Shown: one piece after another, positions 31,165 to 43,652 of the stretch
Position numbering within the stretch: position 1 is the first letter of the stretch
Layout: each line of letters opens with the position of its first letter
Origin: Methylobacterium sp.
GTDB taxonomy: Bacteria; Pseudomonadota; Alphaproteobacteria; Rhizobiales; Beijerinckiaceae
NCBI GenBank assembly: GCA_020253445.1
Contig: JADCBP010000001.1
Location: 124,001-188,000, forward strand
Length of the DNA: 64,000 nucleotides
Reading direction: 5' to 3'
Made by a program: the position numbers and the translations under genes
The notes under the pieces: model-generated
What the model was told of the DNA's origin: nothing
The model's database searches: none
What the model saw: only the letters and a program-made list of their open reading frames with translations

Positions 31165-33084
31165 ATGGCCCGTTACGATTTCGACTTTCCCGAAAACAGG
31201 ACCGAGCCCTTCGTGCCGCGCCTTCGCCCCGTTGCTCCACATTTCTCCCAAATCCAGGCCCGGTTCCAGAGCTTCACCGAGCGCGGCGAGCCGCAGCACG
31301 GCGCCGCGCGCGCCAAGGCGCTGCGCAAGGTGCTGAAATCGCTGAAGCTCGATGGAATTCTGGTGCCGCGCGCCGATATCTTCCAGGGCGAATACATCCC
31401 GGCTTCCGAAAATCGCCTGGGCTGGCTCACGGGATTCACGGGCTCCGCCGGGTTCGCGATTCTCATGGCGGATCGCCTGCCGCTCTTCGTCGATGGCCGC
31501 TACACCGTGCAGGCCAAGGCGGAGGTGAATGGCAAGCTGATCACTGTCGTGCCGCTGGCCGAGACAAGCCCGGATGCCTGGCTGAAGCGCGAGGCGGCGG
31601 GCACGCGGATCGGCTATGATCCGCATCTCTTCACCGCGCGCGGCCTCGCCCGGTTCGAGCGGGCCGCAAAGGAAGCGGAGATCACGCTGGTTGCGACCGG
31701 GAAAGACCCCTTCGCCACGGTCTGGGAAAACCGCCCCGCACCCCCCGCGACCCCCGTGATCGATCACCCCGAAACCTTCGCGGGCGAAAGCCGCGAGGCG
31801 AAGATCGCGCGATTGCAGGAGAGCCTGCGCGAGCAGAAGCTCGGCGCGCTGCTCGTTTCGGAATGCCCCTCGGTCAACTGGCTGTTCAATATCCGCGCGG
31901 GTGATGTGCCGCACCTGCCGATCCTCCGCGCCTTCGCGCTGGTGCCGGCGGAGGGCAAGCCGAGCCTGTTCGTCGATCCCGCCCGGCTGGAGCCGGGACT
32001 CGCGAAGGCGCTGGCCGGCATCGTGGAGATCGTGAAACCGGGCACGGACGGCGCGCTGGAGGTCGAGGCGCGGCTCATCACGCTCGCGAAGGCCGGCCTC
32101 CGCCTTCGTCTCGATGAGGAGAGCGCGCCCTTGCGCTTCTCCGAAGCCATTTGCTCGGCCGGCGGCACGCCCGATCTCGGCCCGGACCCCATCGCCTTGA
32201 TGAAGGCGCGCAAGAACGCGACCGAAATCGCAGGCGCGCGCGCCGCGCATGTGCGCGACGGCGTGGCGATGGTGCGCTTCCTCGCCTGGCTCGATCGCGA
32301 GATCGCAAGGGGCACACCGCTCACGGAGATCGACGCAGCGGTGGCGCTGGAAGGGTTCCGGCGCGAGACGCATGCGTTGGTCGATGTCTCCTTCCCCTCG
32401 ATCTCGGCCGCAGGGCCCAATGCCGCCCTGCCGCATTACCGCGTGACGGAAGCGACCAACCGCTCGATCGCGCCGGGGCTCTATCTCATCGATTCAGGCG
32501 GGCAATATCGCGATGGAACGACCGATATCACCCGCACGGTCGAGGTGAAGCGCTCCACGAAAGCGATGCGCGAGGCCTTCACCAATGTGCTGCGCGGCAT
32601 GATCGCCGTGGCGCGCGCGACCTTTCCCAAGGGCACATCCGGCGCGCAACTCGATCCGCTCGCGCGCCTGCCGCTCTGGGAAGCGGGCATGGATTTCGAC
32701 CATGGCACCGGCCATGGCGTGGGCTCTTTCCTATCGGTTCACGAGGGGCCGCAACGCCTTTCGAAACTGGGGCATACCGCGCTCGAACCGGGCATGATGC
32801 TCTCCGACGAGCCCGGCTATTATCGCGAGGGCGCCTTCGGCATCCGCATCGAGAACCTGCTTGTCGTGGAGCCGCGCGCCATTGCCGGTGGCGAGCGGCC
32901 GATGTTCGGCTTCGAGACGCTCACCTTCTGCCCGATTGACCGGCGCCTGATCGTGAAGTCCATGCTGAGCCGGACCGAGCGCGACTGGATCAACGCCTAC
33001 CATGCGGAAACGCGCGACAAGCTCGCCTCCCTGCTGGATGCCGAGAGCCGGGCGTGGCTGGAGAATGCGACGCGCCCGCTATGA
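31165..33084 (+). CDS. pepP: Xaa-Pro aminopeptidase (aminopeptidase P)
   Basis: A 639-residue M24B metallopeptidase that removes N-terminal residues preceding proline. An N-terminal creatinase domain (VPRADIFQGEYIPASENRLGWLTGFTGSAGFA) is followed by a second creatinase-like domain and the pita-bread catalytic domain. Metal ligands are visible in DSGGQYRDGTTDITRT (two Asp), GHGVGSFLSVHEGP (His), LSDEPGYY (Glu) and IRIENLLVV (Glu). The first 40 residues (MARYDFDFPENRTEPFVPRL...) precede the usual family start and may be a lineage extension or a mis-set start. The stop overlaps the MFS gene start by ATGA. Confidence 0.92.
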   Translation: MARYDFDFPENRTEPFVPRLRPVAPHFSQIQARFQSFTERGEPQHGAARAKALRKVLKSLKLDGILVPRADIFQGEYIPASENRLGWLTGFTGSAGFAILMADRLPLFVDGRYTVQAKAEVNGKLITVVPLAETSPDAWLKREAAGTRIGYDPHLFTARGLARFERAAKEAEITLVATGKDPFATVWENRPAPPATPVIDHPETFAGESREAKIARLQESLREQKLGALLVSECPSVNWLFNIRAGDVPHLPILRAFALVPAEGKPSLFVDPARLEPGLAKALAGIVEIVKPGTDGALEVEARLITLAKAGLRLRLDEESAPLRFSEAICSAGGTPDLGPDPIALMKARKNATEIAGARAAHVRDGVAMVRFLAWLDREIARGTPLTEIDAAVALEGFRRETHALVDVSFPSISAAGPNAALPHYRVTEATNRSIAPGLYLIDSGGQYRDGTTDITRTVEVKRSTKAMREAFTNVLRGMIAVARATFPKGTSGAQLDPLARLPLWEAGMDFDHGTGHGVGSFLSVHEGPQRLSKLGHTALEPGMMLSDEPGYYREGAFGIRIENLLVVEPRAIAGGERPMFGFETLTFCPIDRRLIVKSMLSRTERDWINAYHAETRDKLASLLDAESRAWLENATRPL

Positions 33085-34262
33085 GGACGGACACGAACAG
33101 CCGGGCCTTCCTCATCCTGCTCGTCATGCTCTCCATGCTGGGGCCGCTGACGCTGAACATCCTCGTGCCTTCGCTGCCGGGTATGGTGGATAGCCTGAAG
33201 GCCCCGAAGGAGAGCGTGCAGCTCACGCTGTCGCTCTACCTTCTCGGCATGGCGGTGGGGCAATTGATGCTCGGCCCGCTGGCCGATCGCTTTGGACGGC
33301 GCCCTGTGCTGCTGGTGGCGCTCGTCCTCTATATCCTGTCGAGCCTTGCTGCCTATCTCGCCCCGAATGTCGAGATGCTGATTGTCGCGCGCATCCTCCA
33401 GAGCTTCGGCGCGACAGCGGGGATCACATTGGGGCGCACGATGATCCGCGACCTCTATTCGCGCGATTCCGCCGCCAGCATGATCGCCTACGTCACCATG
33501 GCGATGGTGATCGCGCCGATGGTCTCGCCCGTTCTCGGCGCGACGATCGACGATCTGTTCGGCTGGCGTGCCATCCTGCTGTTCTGTTCCGTGCTCGGCT
33601 TCATGTCTTTTGTCATCGCGGCACCCATCCTGCCGGAGACGCGTCCGGAAAGCCTTGTCGCCGCCACGGCGGGCGATGTCGCAAGGCGGAGCATGGAATT
33701 GCTCGGGGACCGTCGCTTCATGGGCTTTTGGGGCGCGGGCGCCTTCTGCTCGGGCATGTTCTTCGCCTTCCTCGGAACCGCTCCCTACCTGATGATCGAG
33801 GTTCTCGGACGTCCCAAGACCGAATATGGCCTGTGGTTCATGACGCTCTCGCTGGGCTACATGGCGGGGAACTTCGTTTCCGGCCGCTTCGCGCCCAGCC
33901 TGGGCGGCGAGCGCCTCATCTTCTGGGGCAATATGGTGGGGCTGGTGGGCGCCCTGCTGATCCTCGCCGGCGCGATCACGGGCTGGCTTCACCCGCTGGC
34001 CCTGTTCATACCCGCCATGGTGGCCTCGTTCGGCAATGGCCTGGTGTTGCCTAGCAGCATCGCGGCGGGCGTGGGCATCAATCCGCTCGCGGCGGGCGCG
34101 GGTTCGGGGCTGCTCGGCTTCGGGCAGATGGGCCTCGGCGCGGTGGCGAGCTATCTCGGCGGCAAGCTGGTGACGGGCACGGCCATGCCGCTCGCGATCA
34201 TCATGACGGTCTGTGCCGTGCTGGCGCTCGCCTCGGGTTGGCTCTCGCGTCGAGAGGATTGA
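33081..34262 (+). CDS. MFS multidrug efflux transporter (Bcr/CflA type)
   Basis: A 393-residue 12-TM major facilitator. The start MRTDTNSRAFLILLVMLSML is followed by the motif-A loop [20 protein letters not shown] and the motif RILQSFGATAGITLGRTMIRD, which is typical of the Bcr/CflA drug-resistance group; SPVLGATIDDLFGWRAI is the motif-C region. It exports small molecules by proton antiport; the substrate is unknown. It is coupled to pepP by an ATGA overlap and converges on ligA with 3 bp between stops. Confidence 0.88.
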   Translation: MRTDTNSRAFLILLVMLSMLGPLTLNILVPSLPGMVDSLKAPKESVQLTLSLYLLGMAVGQLMLGPLADRFGRRPVLLVALVLYILSSLAAYLAPNVEMLIVARILQSFGATAGITLGRTMIRDLYSRDSAASMIAYVTMAMVIAPMVSPVLGATIDDLFGWRAILLFCSVLGFMSFVIAAPILPETRPESLVAATAGDVARRSMELLGDRRFMGFWGAGAFCSGMFFAFLGTAPYLMIEVLGRPKTEYGLWFMTLSLGYMAGNFVSGRFAPSLGGERLIFWGNMVGLVGALLILAGAITGWLHPLALFIPAMVASFGNGLVLPSSIAAGVGINPLAAGAGSGLLGFGQMGLGAVASYLGGKLVTGTAMPLAIIMTVCAVLALASGWLSRRED

Positions 34263-34265
34263 GCC

Positions 34266-36416
<2,151 letters not shown>

Positions 36417-38081
36417 TCACGTCTCCATCAGGCGGGCGGCGGCCGCGCGGGCCTCATCCGTGATGGCCGCGCCCGAGAGCATGCGCGCGATCTCCTCGCG
36501 CCGCGCGGCATCGTCGAGCAGGCGCACGCGCGTCGCCACGCGATCCCCCTCGCCGCTCGCGGTTTTCGAGATCTCGAAATGCGTGCTCGCCCGAGCCGCG
36601 ACCTGCGGCGCATGCGTCACCGCGAGCACCTGCACCCGTGCCGCGAGCCGCGCGAGCCTTGCGCCGATGGCATCGGCCACCGCGCCGCCCACGCCCGTAT
36701 CGATCTCGTCGAAAACCAGCGTCGGCGCCGAACCGCGATCGGCGAGCGTGACCTTCAGCGCCAGCATGAAGCGCGCGAGTTCACCGCCCGAGGCGACCTT
36801 CATCATGGGGCCGGGCCGTGAACCGGGATTGGTCGCGACATGGAACTCCACGCGATCGATGCCGGTGGCTTCGAGGCGGGCGGGATCGCTGTCGACACGG
36901 GTTTCAAAGCGGGCGCGCTCCAGTTTCAGCGGCGGCAATTCGCCGGCAATCGCCTCATCCAGCGCAAGCGCGGCGTTCCGGCGTTTCTCCGAGACCATCC
37001 GCGCCTTGGTGGAGAGCAGGGCCTCGCGCGCGGCGACATCCCGTTGGAGGCGGACAAGCTCGGCCTCGCCATGGTCGAGCGCCTCGAGATCGCCCGCGAG
37101 TTTCGCGGCGAGCGCGGGCAGGTCATCCACGGGCGTCTGGTATTTCCGCCCGGCGGCACGCAGGGCAAAGAGCCGCTCCTCGATCCGCTCCAGTTCACGC
37201 GGGTCGAATTCCGCCTGCCGCAACTCCGCCTCGAGGCTCTGATGCGCGAGATCAAGCGATTGCAGCGCGGCGTCGAGCGTGGTGACGGCCACCGCGAGAT
37301 CGGGCCCAGCCTGCTCGCGGCGCCGTTCGAGCCGGCGCAGCACCGAGAGCAGGATCGGCCCCGGCGCATGGTCGCCCGAGAGGATGTCAGCGGCTTCGCG
37401 CAGATCGCCGGTGATCTTCTCGGCCTGCATCATCCGCTGACGCTCGGAGGCGAGGCGTTCTTCCTCGCCCGGCTCAGGCGCAAGTTTCTCGAGTTCAGCG
37501 GTGGCATGGCGGATATAGTCTGCTTCGCGCCGCGCGGCATCGATGCGCGCCTCATGCTCGCGAAGGACGCGTCCCGCCTCACGCCATTGGGCATGAAGCC
37601 GGGAAAGCTCGGCGACATCATCGCCCAGGCCCGCAAAATCATCCACGAGATCGCGATGCGTGCCTGGGTCGATCATCGCGCGATCGGCGTGCTGGCCGTG
37701 GATTTCGACGAGCGCGGCCCCGATGGCGCGCAGCGCCTGCATGGAAACCGGCTGGTCGTTCACATAGGCGCGCGAGCGGCCATCAGCCATCTGCACACGG
37801 CGCAGGATGAGATCACCTTCGACCTCGGCACCAGCCTCCCCGGCGGCGAGGATCGCCCCGTGATCGGGCGGGAGATCGAAAACGGCCGTCACCTGCCCCT
37901 GCATCGCGCCCGCGCGCACGAGCGCGCCATCGCCGCGCCCGCCCAGTGCCAGCGCCAGCGAATCGAGCAGGATGGACTTGCCCGCGCCGGTTTCGCCCGT
38001 GAGAACGGAAAGGCCCTGCCGGAAACCAAGGTCCAGCCGCTCGATCAGAACGATATCGCGGATCGAGAGCCGGGAGAGCAT
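36417..38081 (-). CDS. recN: DNA repair protein RecN
   Basis: SMC-like ATPase of double-strand-break repair. The 554-residue product starts MLSRLSIRDIVLIERLDLGF and has Walker A TGETGAGKSILLDSLALALG, long coiled-coil arms (about 150-370) and the C-terminal signature ASGGELARFMLALKV, Walker B PTLVFDEIDTGVGGAVADAIG and VLAVTHAPQVAA. Start at 38081 matches the conserved N-terminus; an upstream in-frame extension into the spacer is rejected. Lies between bamD and ligA. Confidence 0.95.
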   Translation of the reverse strand: MLSRLSIRDIVLIERLDLGFRQGLSVLTGETGAGKSILLDSLALALGGRGDGALVRAGAMQGQVTAVFDLPPDHGAILAAGEAGAEVEGDLILRRVQMADGRSRAYVNDQPVSMQALRAIGAALVEIHGQHADRAMIDPGTHRDLVDDFAGLGDDVAELSRLHAQWREAGRVLREHEARIDAARREADYIRHATAELEKLAPEPGEEERLASERQRMMQAEKITGDLREAADILSGDHAPGPILLSVLRRLERRREQAGPDLAVAVTTLDAALQSLDLAHQSLEAELRQAEFDPRELERIEERLFALRAAGRKYQTPVDDLPALAAKLAGDLEALDHGEAELVRLQRDVAAREALLSTKARMVSEKRRNAALALDEAIAGELPPLKLERARFETRVDSDPARLEATGIDRVEFHVATNPGSRPGPMMKVASGGELARFMLALKVTLADRGSAPTLVFDEIDTGVGGAVADAIGARLARLAARVQVLAVTHAPQVAARASTHFEISKTASGEGDRVATRVRLLDDAARREEIARMLSGAAITDEARAAAARLMET

Positions 38082-38100
38082 GGCGTGCTCTTCCCGGCGA

Positions 38101-39009
38101 TCAGAGGACGGCCGAGAGGCCCATCGAACGCAGGGTCTTGCTGATCCAGGAGCCACGATCCTCGCGCGGCTCGAGCCCGCCCGATTTCAGCAGCGTGAAG
38201 GCATCCTTGTACCACTGGCTTTCGGGGAAGTTATGGCCCAGCACGGCGGCCGCTGTCTGCGCCTCCTTCACGACGCCCAGAGCCATGTAGGCTTCGGTGA
38301 GGCGTGAGAGGGCCTCTTCCACATGGCGCGTGTTCTGGTACTTCACCAGCACCTCGCGGAAGCGGTTGATCGCCCCTGTGAAGTTGCGCTGTTCGAGGTA
38401 GAAGCGCCCCACTTCCATCTCCTTGCCGGCAAGCTGGTCTCGCGCCATACGGATGCGATCGCGCGCATCGCCGGCATATTCCGAGTTCGGCCACTTGCGG
38501 ACGAGATCCTCGAAAGTCTGAAGCGACTTTTCGGCGCGCTCCTGATCACGCTGAACATCGAGAATCTGGTTGTGGTAGCTCATGCCGACCAGATATTGCA
38601 CATAGGGCGTATCGGGGCTGGCAGGATAAAGCTGGACATAACGGCGACCGACGCTGATCGCCTCGGCGTAATCGCCGCCCTCGTAGGAAGAGAAGGTCGA
38701 CAGCACCATCGCGCGGCGCGACCAGCCCGAATAGGGATATTGCTTGTCGAGTTCGGCAAATTTCTTGGAAGCGCCACCATAATCGCGGGCCTCCAGGCGC
38801 GCGAGGCCATCGTTGAACAGCACTTCGGCACGCTCATCCTTGCCGATATCGCTCTTCGGGCCCTTGTCCTCGAAGGGATTGAAACTCGAGATCGTGTCGG
38901 AAACGGTTTCGCAGGCCGCGACCGAGAAGGCCAAAAGAGCACCCGCCGTGAGCCGCAGGAAGAAACTGGCCCGGCCCGGCTTGCTATTCTTGTCGTTTCC
39001 GTCCGTCAT
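38101..39009 (-). CDS. bamD: Outer-membrane assembly lipoprotein BamD
   Basis: Essential lipoprotein of the BAM complex that folds beta-barrel proteins. The 302-residue product has a lipoprotein signal with the lipobox FSVAAC (Cys about residue 33), then TPR-type repeats: AEVLFNDGLARLEARDYGGA, AELDKQYPYSGWSRRAMVLS, YAEAISVGRRYVQLYP and GRFYLEQRNFTGAINRFREVL. The C-terminal extension (DRGSWISKTLRSMGLSAVL) is typical of alphaproteobacteria. It sits between lpxC and recN, its usual place in this order. Confidence 0.93.
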   Translation of the reverse strand: MTDGNDKNSKPGRASFFLRLTAGALLAFSVAACETVSDTISSFNPFEDKGPKSDIGKDERAEVLFNDGLARLEARDYGGASKKFAELDKQYPYSGWSRRAMVLSTFSSYEGGDYAEAISVGRRYVQLYPASPDTPYVQYLVGMSYHNQILDVQRDQERAEKSLQTFEDLVRKWPNSEYAGDARDRIRMARDQLAGKEMEVGRFYLEQRNFTGAINRFREVLVKYQNTRHVEEALSRLTEAYMALGVVKEAQTAAAVLGHNFPESQWYKDAFTLLKSGGLEPREDRGSWISKTLRSMGLSAVL

Positions 39010-39222
39010 CACGACCACCCTGCCCCCAACTGAACCGGGAGATTGTTCCCGAACTCGCCCCAAGGGCAAGGCCGGATTCACCATAATGCTTGCGCTCTTC
39101 TGGTGGAAACCGCCCGTCAAGGCAAGAGCCCGTCAGCACTCATCATGGAATGTCGTTAACCGAAGCGACGCGGCATATTTGTGGCAACGGCTTCAAAATG
39201 CGACAGGTTTCGCCAAGGATAT

Positions 39223-40206
39223 TCAGTTGACCTCGGGAGCGAAGGCCGCGGCCGGCTGCATCACCATTTCACCGCGGGCCCGGGCCGGCCGGCGAACCGC
39301 ATCGGTGACGGCATAATTCCCCCGATCGGAGAACAGGGCAGAGAGCATCATCACGTTGAGCTTGTGGCCGGGGCAGAAAGCCTTGTAGTGCCCCTGAAGG
39401 GCATGGCCAGCAAGCGAAAGATCGCCAATGGCATCCAGCAGCTTGTGGCGAACGAATTCATTCGGGAAGCGAAGGCCTTCGGGATTGACGACGCGGTCTT
39501 CGCCGACGGCAACGGTATTCTCGAGAGAGGCGCCAAGGGCGAGGCCCGCTTTCCAGAGCGCCTCCACATCCTTCATGAAGCCGAAGGTGCGGGCGGCGGC
39601 GACCTCACGGCGATAACGATCGGCCGAGAAGTCGAAAGAATAGGTCTGGCGGCCGATGGCCGGGTTCTTGAAATCGATCTCGATATCAAGCCGGAAACCA
39701 TCATAAGGCGAGAGTTCGGCATGGGCGTTGCCCATCTCGATACGCACGGGGCGCAGCACCCGGACCATCTTGCGCGGCGCGAAGAGACGCTTCACACCCA
39801 CCTGAAGGATCTGCTCGACGAAGATGCGCGAGGAGCCGTCGAGGATCGGCATTTCCGGCCCATCGACCTCGACCAGCACGTTATCGATCTCAAGGCCGGC
39901 AAGGGCCGACATCAGATGCTCGATGGTGGCAATGCTGGCACCGGTCTCATCGCCGATCACGGTGCAGAGCTGCGTATCCTGAACCGAGGTATGGCGCGCC
40001 TCGATCAGCCGCTCGCGGCCATTCGGAAGGTTGGTGCGCAGGAAGGTGATGCCTGAATTCGCTTCTGCCGGATGAAGAACAACGCGTGCGGGTTGACCCC
40101 GATGAACACCAATTCCCTCGATGACAACCTGATCGGCCAGCGTGGTTTGAGTCACGGCGCAGTCCCCTTGTCCGAAGGTGATCGCTGCTGGCCGGTTCAA
40201 TTCCAT
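39223..40206 (-). CDS. lpxC: UDP-3-O-acyl-N-acetylglucosamine deacetylase
   Basis: Committed zinc-dependent step of lipid A synthesis. The 327-residue product shows QTTLADQVVIEGIGVHRGQP, the zinc ligand His97 in TIEHLMSALAGLEIDN, GPEMPILDGSS, RTFGFMKDVEALWKAGLALGAS and the second zinc site RHKLLDAIGDLSLAG, with the catalytic His in QGHYKAFCPGHKLN. The N-terminal extension (MELNRPAAITFGQGDCAV) is longer than in E. coli. It is separated from ftsZ by 340 bp, so it probably has its own promoter. Confidence 0.95.
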   Translation of the reverse strand: MELNRPAAITFGQGDCAVTQTTLADQVVIEGIGVHRGQPARVVLHPAEANSGITFLRTNLPNGRERLIEARHTSVQDTQLCTVIGDETGASIATIEHLMSALAGLEIDNVLVEVDGPEMPILDGSSRIFVEQILQVGVKRLFAPRKMVRVLRPVRIEMGNAHAELSPYDGFRLDIEIDFKNPAIGRQTYSFDFSADRYRREVAAARTFGFMKDVEALWKAGLALGASLENTVAVGEDRVVNPEGLRFPNEFVRHKLLDAIGDLSLAGHALQGHYKAFCPGHKLNVMMLSALFSDRGNYAVTDAVRRPARARGEMVMQPAAAFAPEVN

Positions 40207-40546
40207 CGAACCTGCCTCTTGCCATTGACCGCGTGGAGGAGTGCCGGATCATTCCGTCCCTGCCAGCCCGAAGCGCGATCGATCACCTCCTTCGGCCGCA
40301 ACGCGAGGCAGCGACCTTTCCGGAAGAAGTGATTAACGTCTGGCGGCGCGTTCGCAAAATCACTGTTTCTTACCAACTGTAACACAAATCGGCCATGATC
40401 CGTCACCGGGTCACAGCACAAATTTTCTAATAATGTCATAGGCTTGATCGGCATTGCCGCTGAGCCGGATTGTGGCCGCCCGCCAACACGCGAAGGGCCA
40501 TGTGTCAGAGCCTGACAGCGGGTAGCACTTCCCCGCTATCCACAGA
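40207..40546 (-). promoter_or_regulatory. Non-coding gap between ftsZ and lpxC
   Basis: 340 bp without a supported gene. Just after ftsZ two hairpins are visible: TGTCAG/CTGACA (40503-40517) and AGCGGG/CCCGCT (40517-40537); neither has a clear T run. The part nearest lpxC (40350-40440) is AT-rich and could hold the lpxC promoter, but I see no convincing -35/-10 pair. A short open frame on the minus strand here shows no family resemblance. Confidence 0.4.
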
Positions 40547-42277
40547 TCATTTCGCCTGGCGGCGCAGGAAGGCCGGAATCTCCAGCTGGTCGTCTTCGAA
40601 GGAGCGGGCCGGAGCCGGCACGCGGCCCTGCGAATCGAGCTGGCCCTGCGCCGGACGATAGGCCGGAGCGGCGGGCTGCGACGCCGGGCGGCGACCGTAC
40701 ATCGCATGGGTCGCGGTCGGCGGGGTTGTGTCCATCGCCGGCAGTTCGGCCTGCGGCGCCGGAGCAGGGTCGGTGTCGTCGCGGCCACGGCCGAGGCCGA
40801 CCGCCGCGAGGCGCTGCATGAGGCTCATGCGCCTGGCTTCCGGCGGCGGAGGCGCGGCCACCGCTTCCGAGCGGCTCGCCTGAAGGACGGCCTGGCCCGG
40901 CAGCGGCAATTCCTCCATGGTCGGCATGCGCTGCGGACGCGCAACACGCTCCGGCATTGGCGGGATGAAGGCTTCCGGCATCACGGATTCGGGCGCGGGA
41001 GCCACCGGCTCCTCGATCACGGGCTGTGCAAAGAAGACCTGGCGCGGCGTGGCGGGTGCCACCACGACCTGCGGCTCGGGCTGGGGCGCAAAGGCAACCG
41101 GCTGCGGCTGTTCGTTGACCGGCTGGAAGGCCGGCGGGGGCAGGGGCGCAGGCGCCGGGGCAACGACCGGGGCAGCCGGAACCGGCGCTTCGGCGACGGG
41201 GTCCGGCAGCGTCTGGGCCGCGCGGGCGGCCATCTGGGCGCGCAGGCGATCCGCCATCAGGGCGAGACGCTGATCGATGGTCATCTGCGGCTCGCCCGCC
41301 GCTTCGGCACGGGCCTGATCGAGACCGGTTGCCACCACGGAAACGCGGATGATGCCCTCGAGGCTTTCATCCTGCGTCGCGCCGAAGATGACATTGGCAT
41401 CCATGTCCACTTCCTCGCGGATGCGGTTGGCGGCGGCATCCACCTCGAAGATCTTCATGTCCGGGCCGCCGGTGATGGAGATCAGCAGGCCGCGCGCGCC
41501 CTTCATGGAGGTTTCGTCGAGCAGCGGATTCGCGATCGCGGCCTCGGCGGCCATGATGGCACGGTTCTCGCCGGTCGCCTCGCCCGTTCCCATCATCGCC
41601 TTGCCCATGTCGCGCATCACGGCGCGGACATCGGCGAAATCGAGGTTGATGAGGCCGGGCTTCACGATCAGGTCGGTGATGGAAGCCACGCCGGAGAGCA
41701 GAACCTGGTCTGCCAGCGCGAAGGCCTCCGCGAAGGTCGTGCGATCCGATGCGATGCGAAACAGGTTCTGGTTCGGGATGACGATGAGCGTATCCACCGC
41801 CTTCTGAAGCTCGGAGATCCCGGCTTCCGCCACGCGCATGCGGCGCTGGCCCTCGAAGTGGAACGGCTTCGTCACCACCCCCACCGTAAGGATGCCCATC
41901 TCGCGTGCCACGCGGGCGATCACCGGCGCGGCGCCCGTGCCCGTGCCACCGCCCATGCCGGCGGTGATGAAAACCATGTGCACATGCGCGAGGTGATCGC
42001 GAATCTCGTCCATCACCTCCTCGGCGGCGGAACGGCCGACTTCCGGCTGCGAGCCGGCGCCAAGCCCCTCCGTGACCTGGATGCCCATCTGCACGCGCTT
42101 TTCGGCATGGCTCAGCAGGAGGGCCTGCGCATCCGTGTTGGCGACCACGAACTCGACCCCGGCGAGGCCGCAGCGGATCATGTTGTTCACCGCATTGCCG
42201 CCCGCACCGCCAACGCCGAACACCGTGATCCGCGGCTTCAGTTCCCGGATGTCCGGAGCCTTGATCGTGATTGTCAT
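40547..42277 (-). CDS. ftsZ: Cell division GTPase FtsZ
   Basis: Tubulin homologue that builds the division ring. The 576-residue product has [19 protein letters not shown], the tubulin signature GGGTGTG at 109-116, [16 protein letters not shown], the T7 loop [11 protein letters not shown] and [20 protein letters not shown] long Pro/Ala/Gln-rich linker (about 335-560) is followed by the conserved tail [12 protein letters not shown], which docks FtsA and other partners. Such long linkers are typical of alphaproteobacteria. AAGGAG precedes the ATG. It follows ftsA after 52 bp. Confidence 0.97.
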   Translation of the reverse strand: MTITIKAPDIRELKPRITVFGVGGAGGNAVNNMIRCGLAGVEFVVANTDAQALLLSHAEKRVQMGIQVTEGLGAGSQPEVGRSAAEEVMDEIRDHLAHVHMVFITAGMGGGTGTGAAPVIARVAREMGILTVGVVTKPFHFEGQRRMRVAEAGISELQKAVDTLIVIPNQNLFRIASDRTTFAEAFALADQVLLSGVASITDLIVKPGLINLDFADVRAVMRDMGKAMMGTGEATGENRAIMAAEAAIANPLLDETSMKGARGLLISITGGPDMKIFEVDAAANRIREEVDMDANVIFGATQDESLEGIIRVSVVATGLDQARAEAAGEPQMTIDQRLALMADRLRAQMAARAAQTLPDPVAEAPVPAAPVVAPAPAPLPPPAFQPVNEQPQPVAFAPQPEPQVVVAPATPRQVFFAQPVIEEPVAPAPESVMPEAFIPPMPERVARPQRMPTMEELPLPGQAVLQASRSEAVAAPPPPEARRMSLMQRLAAVGLGRGRDDTDPAPAPQAELPAMDTTPPTATHAMYGRRPASQPAAPAYRPAQGQLDSQGRVPAPARSFEDDQLEIPAFLRRQAK

Positions 42278-42329
42278 GGTCGTCTCGCTCCTTAAGCGTT
42301 CCGGGCGCCGGGCCCAGGATTCGTTGAAA

Positions 42330-43652
42330 TCAGAAACTGTCCCTGAGCCATTGGGAGACGCGGGCGATGTATCCCCCCGTCCCCGTCATTCCGAGCGCGG
42401 ATGAGCGCCCGGCCTCGAAGAATTCGCGTCCCGCCACCTGCGGGTAGACCAGCAATCCCACCGCGCTGGAGAAAGCCGGGCTCTTTGCCGCTTCCGGCAG
42501 ACCCTGGATGCCCACGGGCCGCGCGACACGCGTTTGCGTGCCGAACACCCGGCGCGCGAGTTCGGTCAGGCCACCGAGCTGCGAGGTGCCGCCGGTGATG
42601 AGCACGTGCTGGCCCGAGACGATGGGGAAACCGGCCTTCGCCAGCCGCTCGCGCACGAAATCGACGATTTCCTCGGCGCGGGGACGCACGATCCGCGTCA
42701 GCTGCCCGAGGGGGACGGAATGGCTTTGATCCCGTTCATCATCCGAGACCTGCCGGATGGTAAGGATGTCACGCAGATCAGCCTCGGTCTCGATGCAATG
42801 CGCGTGGCGGCATTTGAGCTTCTCGGCATCCTCAAGACGCATCGAGAGGCCGCGGGCGATGTCGAGCGTGATGTAATGACCGCCGACGGCAATCGCATCG
42901 ACATGCACGAGATGGCCCTGATGATAGACCGCGATGGTCGCGGTGCCGCCGCCGATATCGATGACGGTCGCGCCGAGCTGGGTCTCGTCGTCGCAGAGGG
43001 TCGCAAGCGAGGAGGCATAGGGCGTGGCGACCAAAGCCTCGACCTGGATATGCCCGCGCTCCACCGCGATCATCAGGTTATGCGCCGCGAGCGGATCGCA
43101 AGCCGCGATGTGCAGGTCCACTTCGAGTTGATCGCCGACCATGCCCTTCGGCTCCTGGATGCCCGGGGCGCCGTCGAGCGTGTAGCCGACGGGCAGCGCA
43201 TGCAGGATGGCGCGGCCATTCTGCTGGGCATGCGAGGAAGCAACCTCGATCACGCGCTGGATATCGCTATCGGAGACATCGCGGCGGTTGATCGCCACGC
43301 GACCCGCGAAATGCTGCGAGCCGATACGCCCGCCGCTCATGTTCACGATCGCGCTCGCGACCTGCACCCCGGCCATGCGCTCGGCGGCATCCACCGCGAG
43401 GCGGATCGCCTTCTCGGCCTCGCCCAGATCGATCACCGTGCCACCCTTGAGGCCGCGCGATTTCTGATGCCCGATGCCGAGCACGCGCATGCGGTGCGAG
43501 CGCCCCGAGAGCACATCCGAGCCTTCCAGCGGATCAAGCCGGGCGATGAGGCAAACGACCTTCGACGTGCCGACATCGAGCGCCGAAAGAATGGCGCTCT
43601 TGTTGGCAGGAACCGGCCGGATGCGAGGCGTGATGTTCGAAGGCAGCCGCAT
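42330..43652 (-). CDS. ftsA: Cell division protein FtsA
   Basis: Actin-like protein that tethers FtsZ to the membrane and recruits the divisome. The 440-residue product has [20 protein letters not shown], the SHS2/1C subdomain region, [20 protein letters not shown] (phosphate 2), [19 protein letters not shown] (adenosine motif) and a C-terminal amphipathic end [13 protein letters not shown], the membrane-targeting helix. Its ATG overlaps the ftsQ stop by one base; a longer in-frame start would overlap ftsQ deeply and is rejected. Confidence 0.96.
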   Translation of the reverse strand: MRLPSNITPRIRPVPANKSAILSALDVGTSKVVCLIARLDPLEGSDVLSGRSHRMRVLGIGHQKSRGLKGGTVIDLGEAEKAIRLAVDAAERMAGVQVASAIVNMSGGRIGSQHFAGRVAINRRDVSDSDIQRVIEVASSHAQQNGRAILHALPVGYTLDGAPGIQEPKGMVGDQLEVDLHIAACDPLAAHNLMIAVERGHIQVEALVATPYASSLATLCDDETQLGATVIDIGGGTATIAVYHQGHLVHVDAIAVGGHYITLDIARGLSMRLEDAEKLKCRHAHCIETEADLRDILTIRQVSDDERDQSHSVPLGQLTRIVRPRAEEIVDFVRERLAKAGFPIVSGQHVLITGGTSQLGGLTELARRVFGTQTRVARPVGIQGLPEAAKSPAFSSAVGLLVYPQVAGREFFEAGRSSALGMTGTGGYIARVSQWLRDSF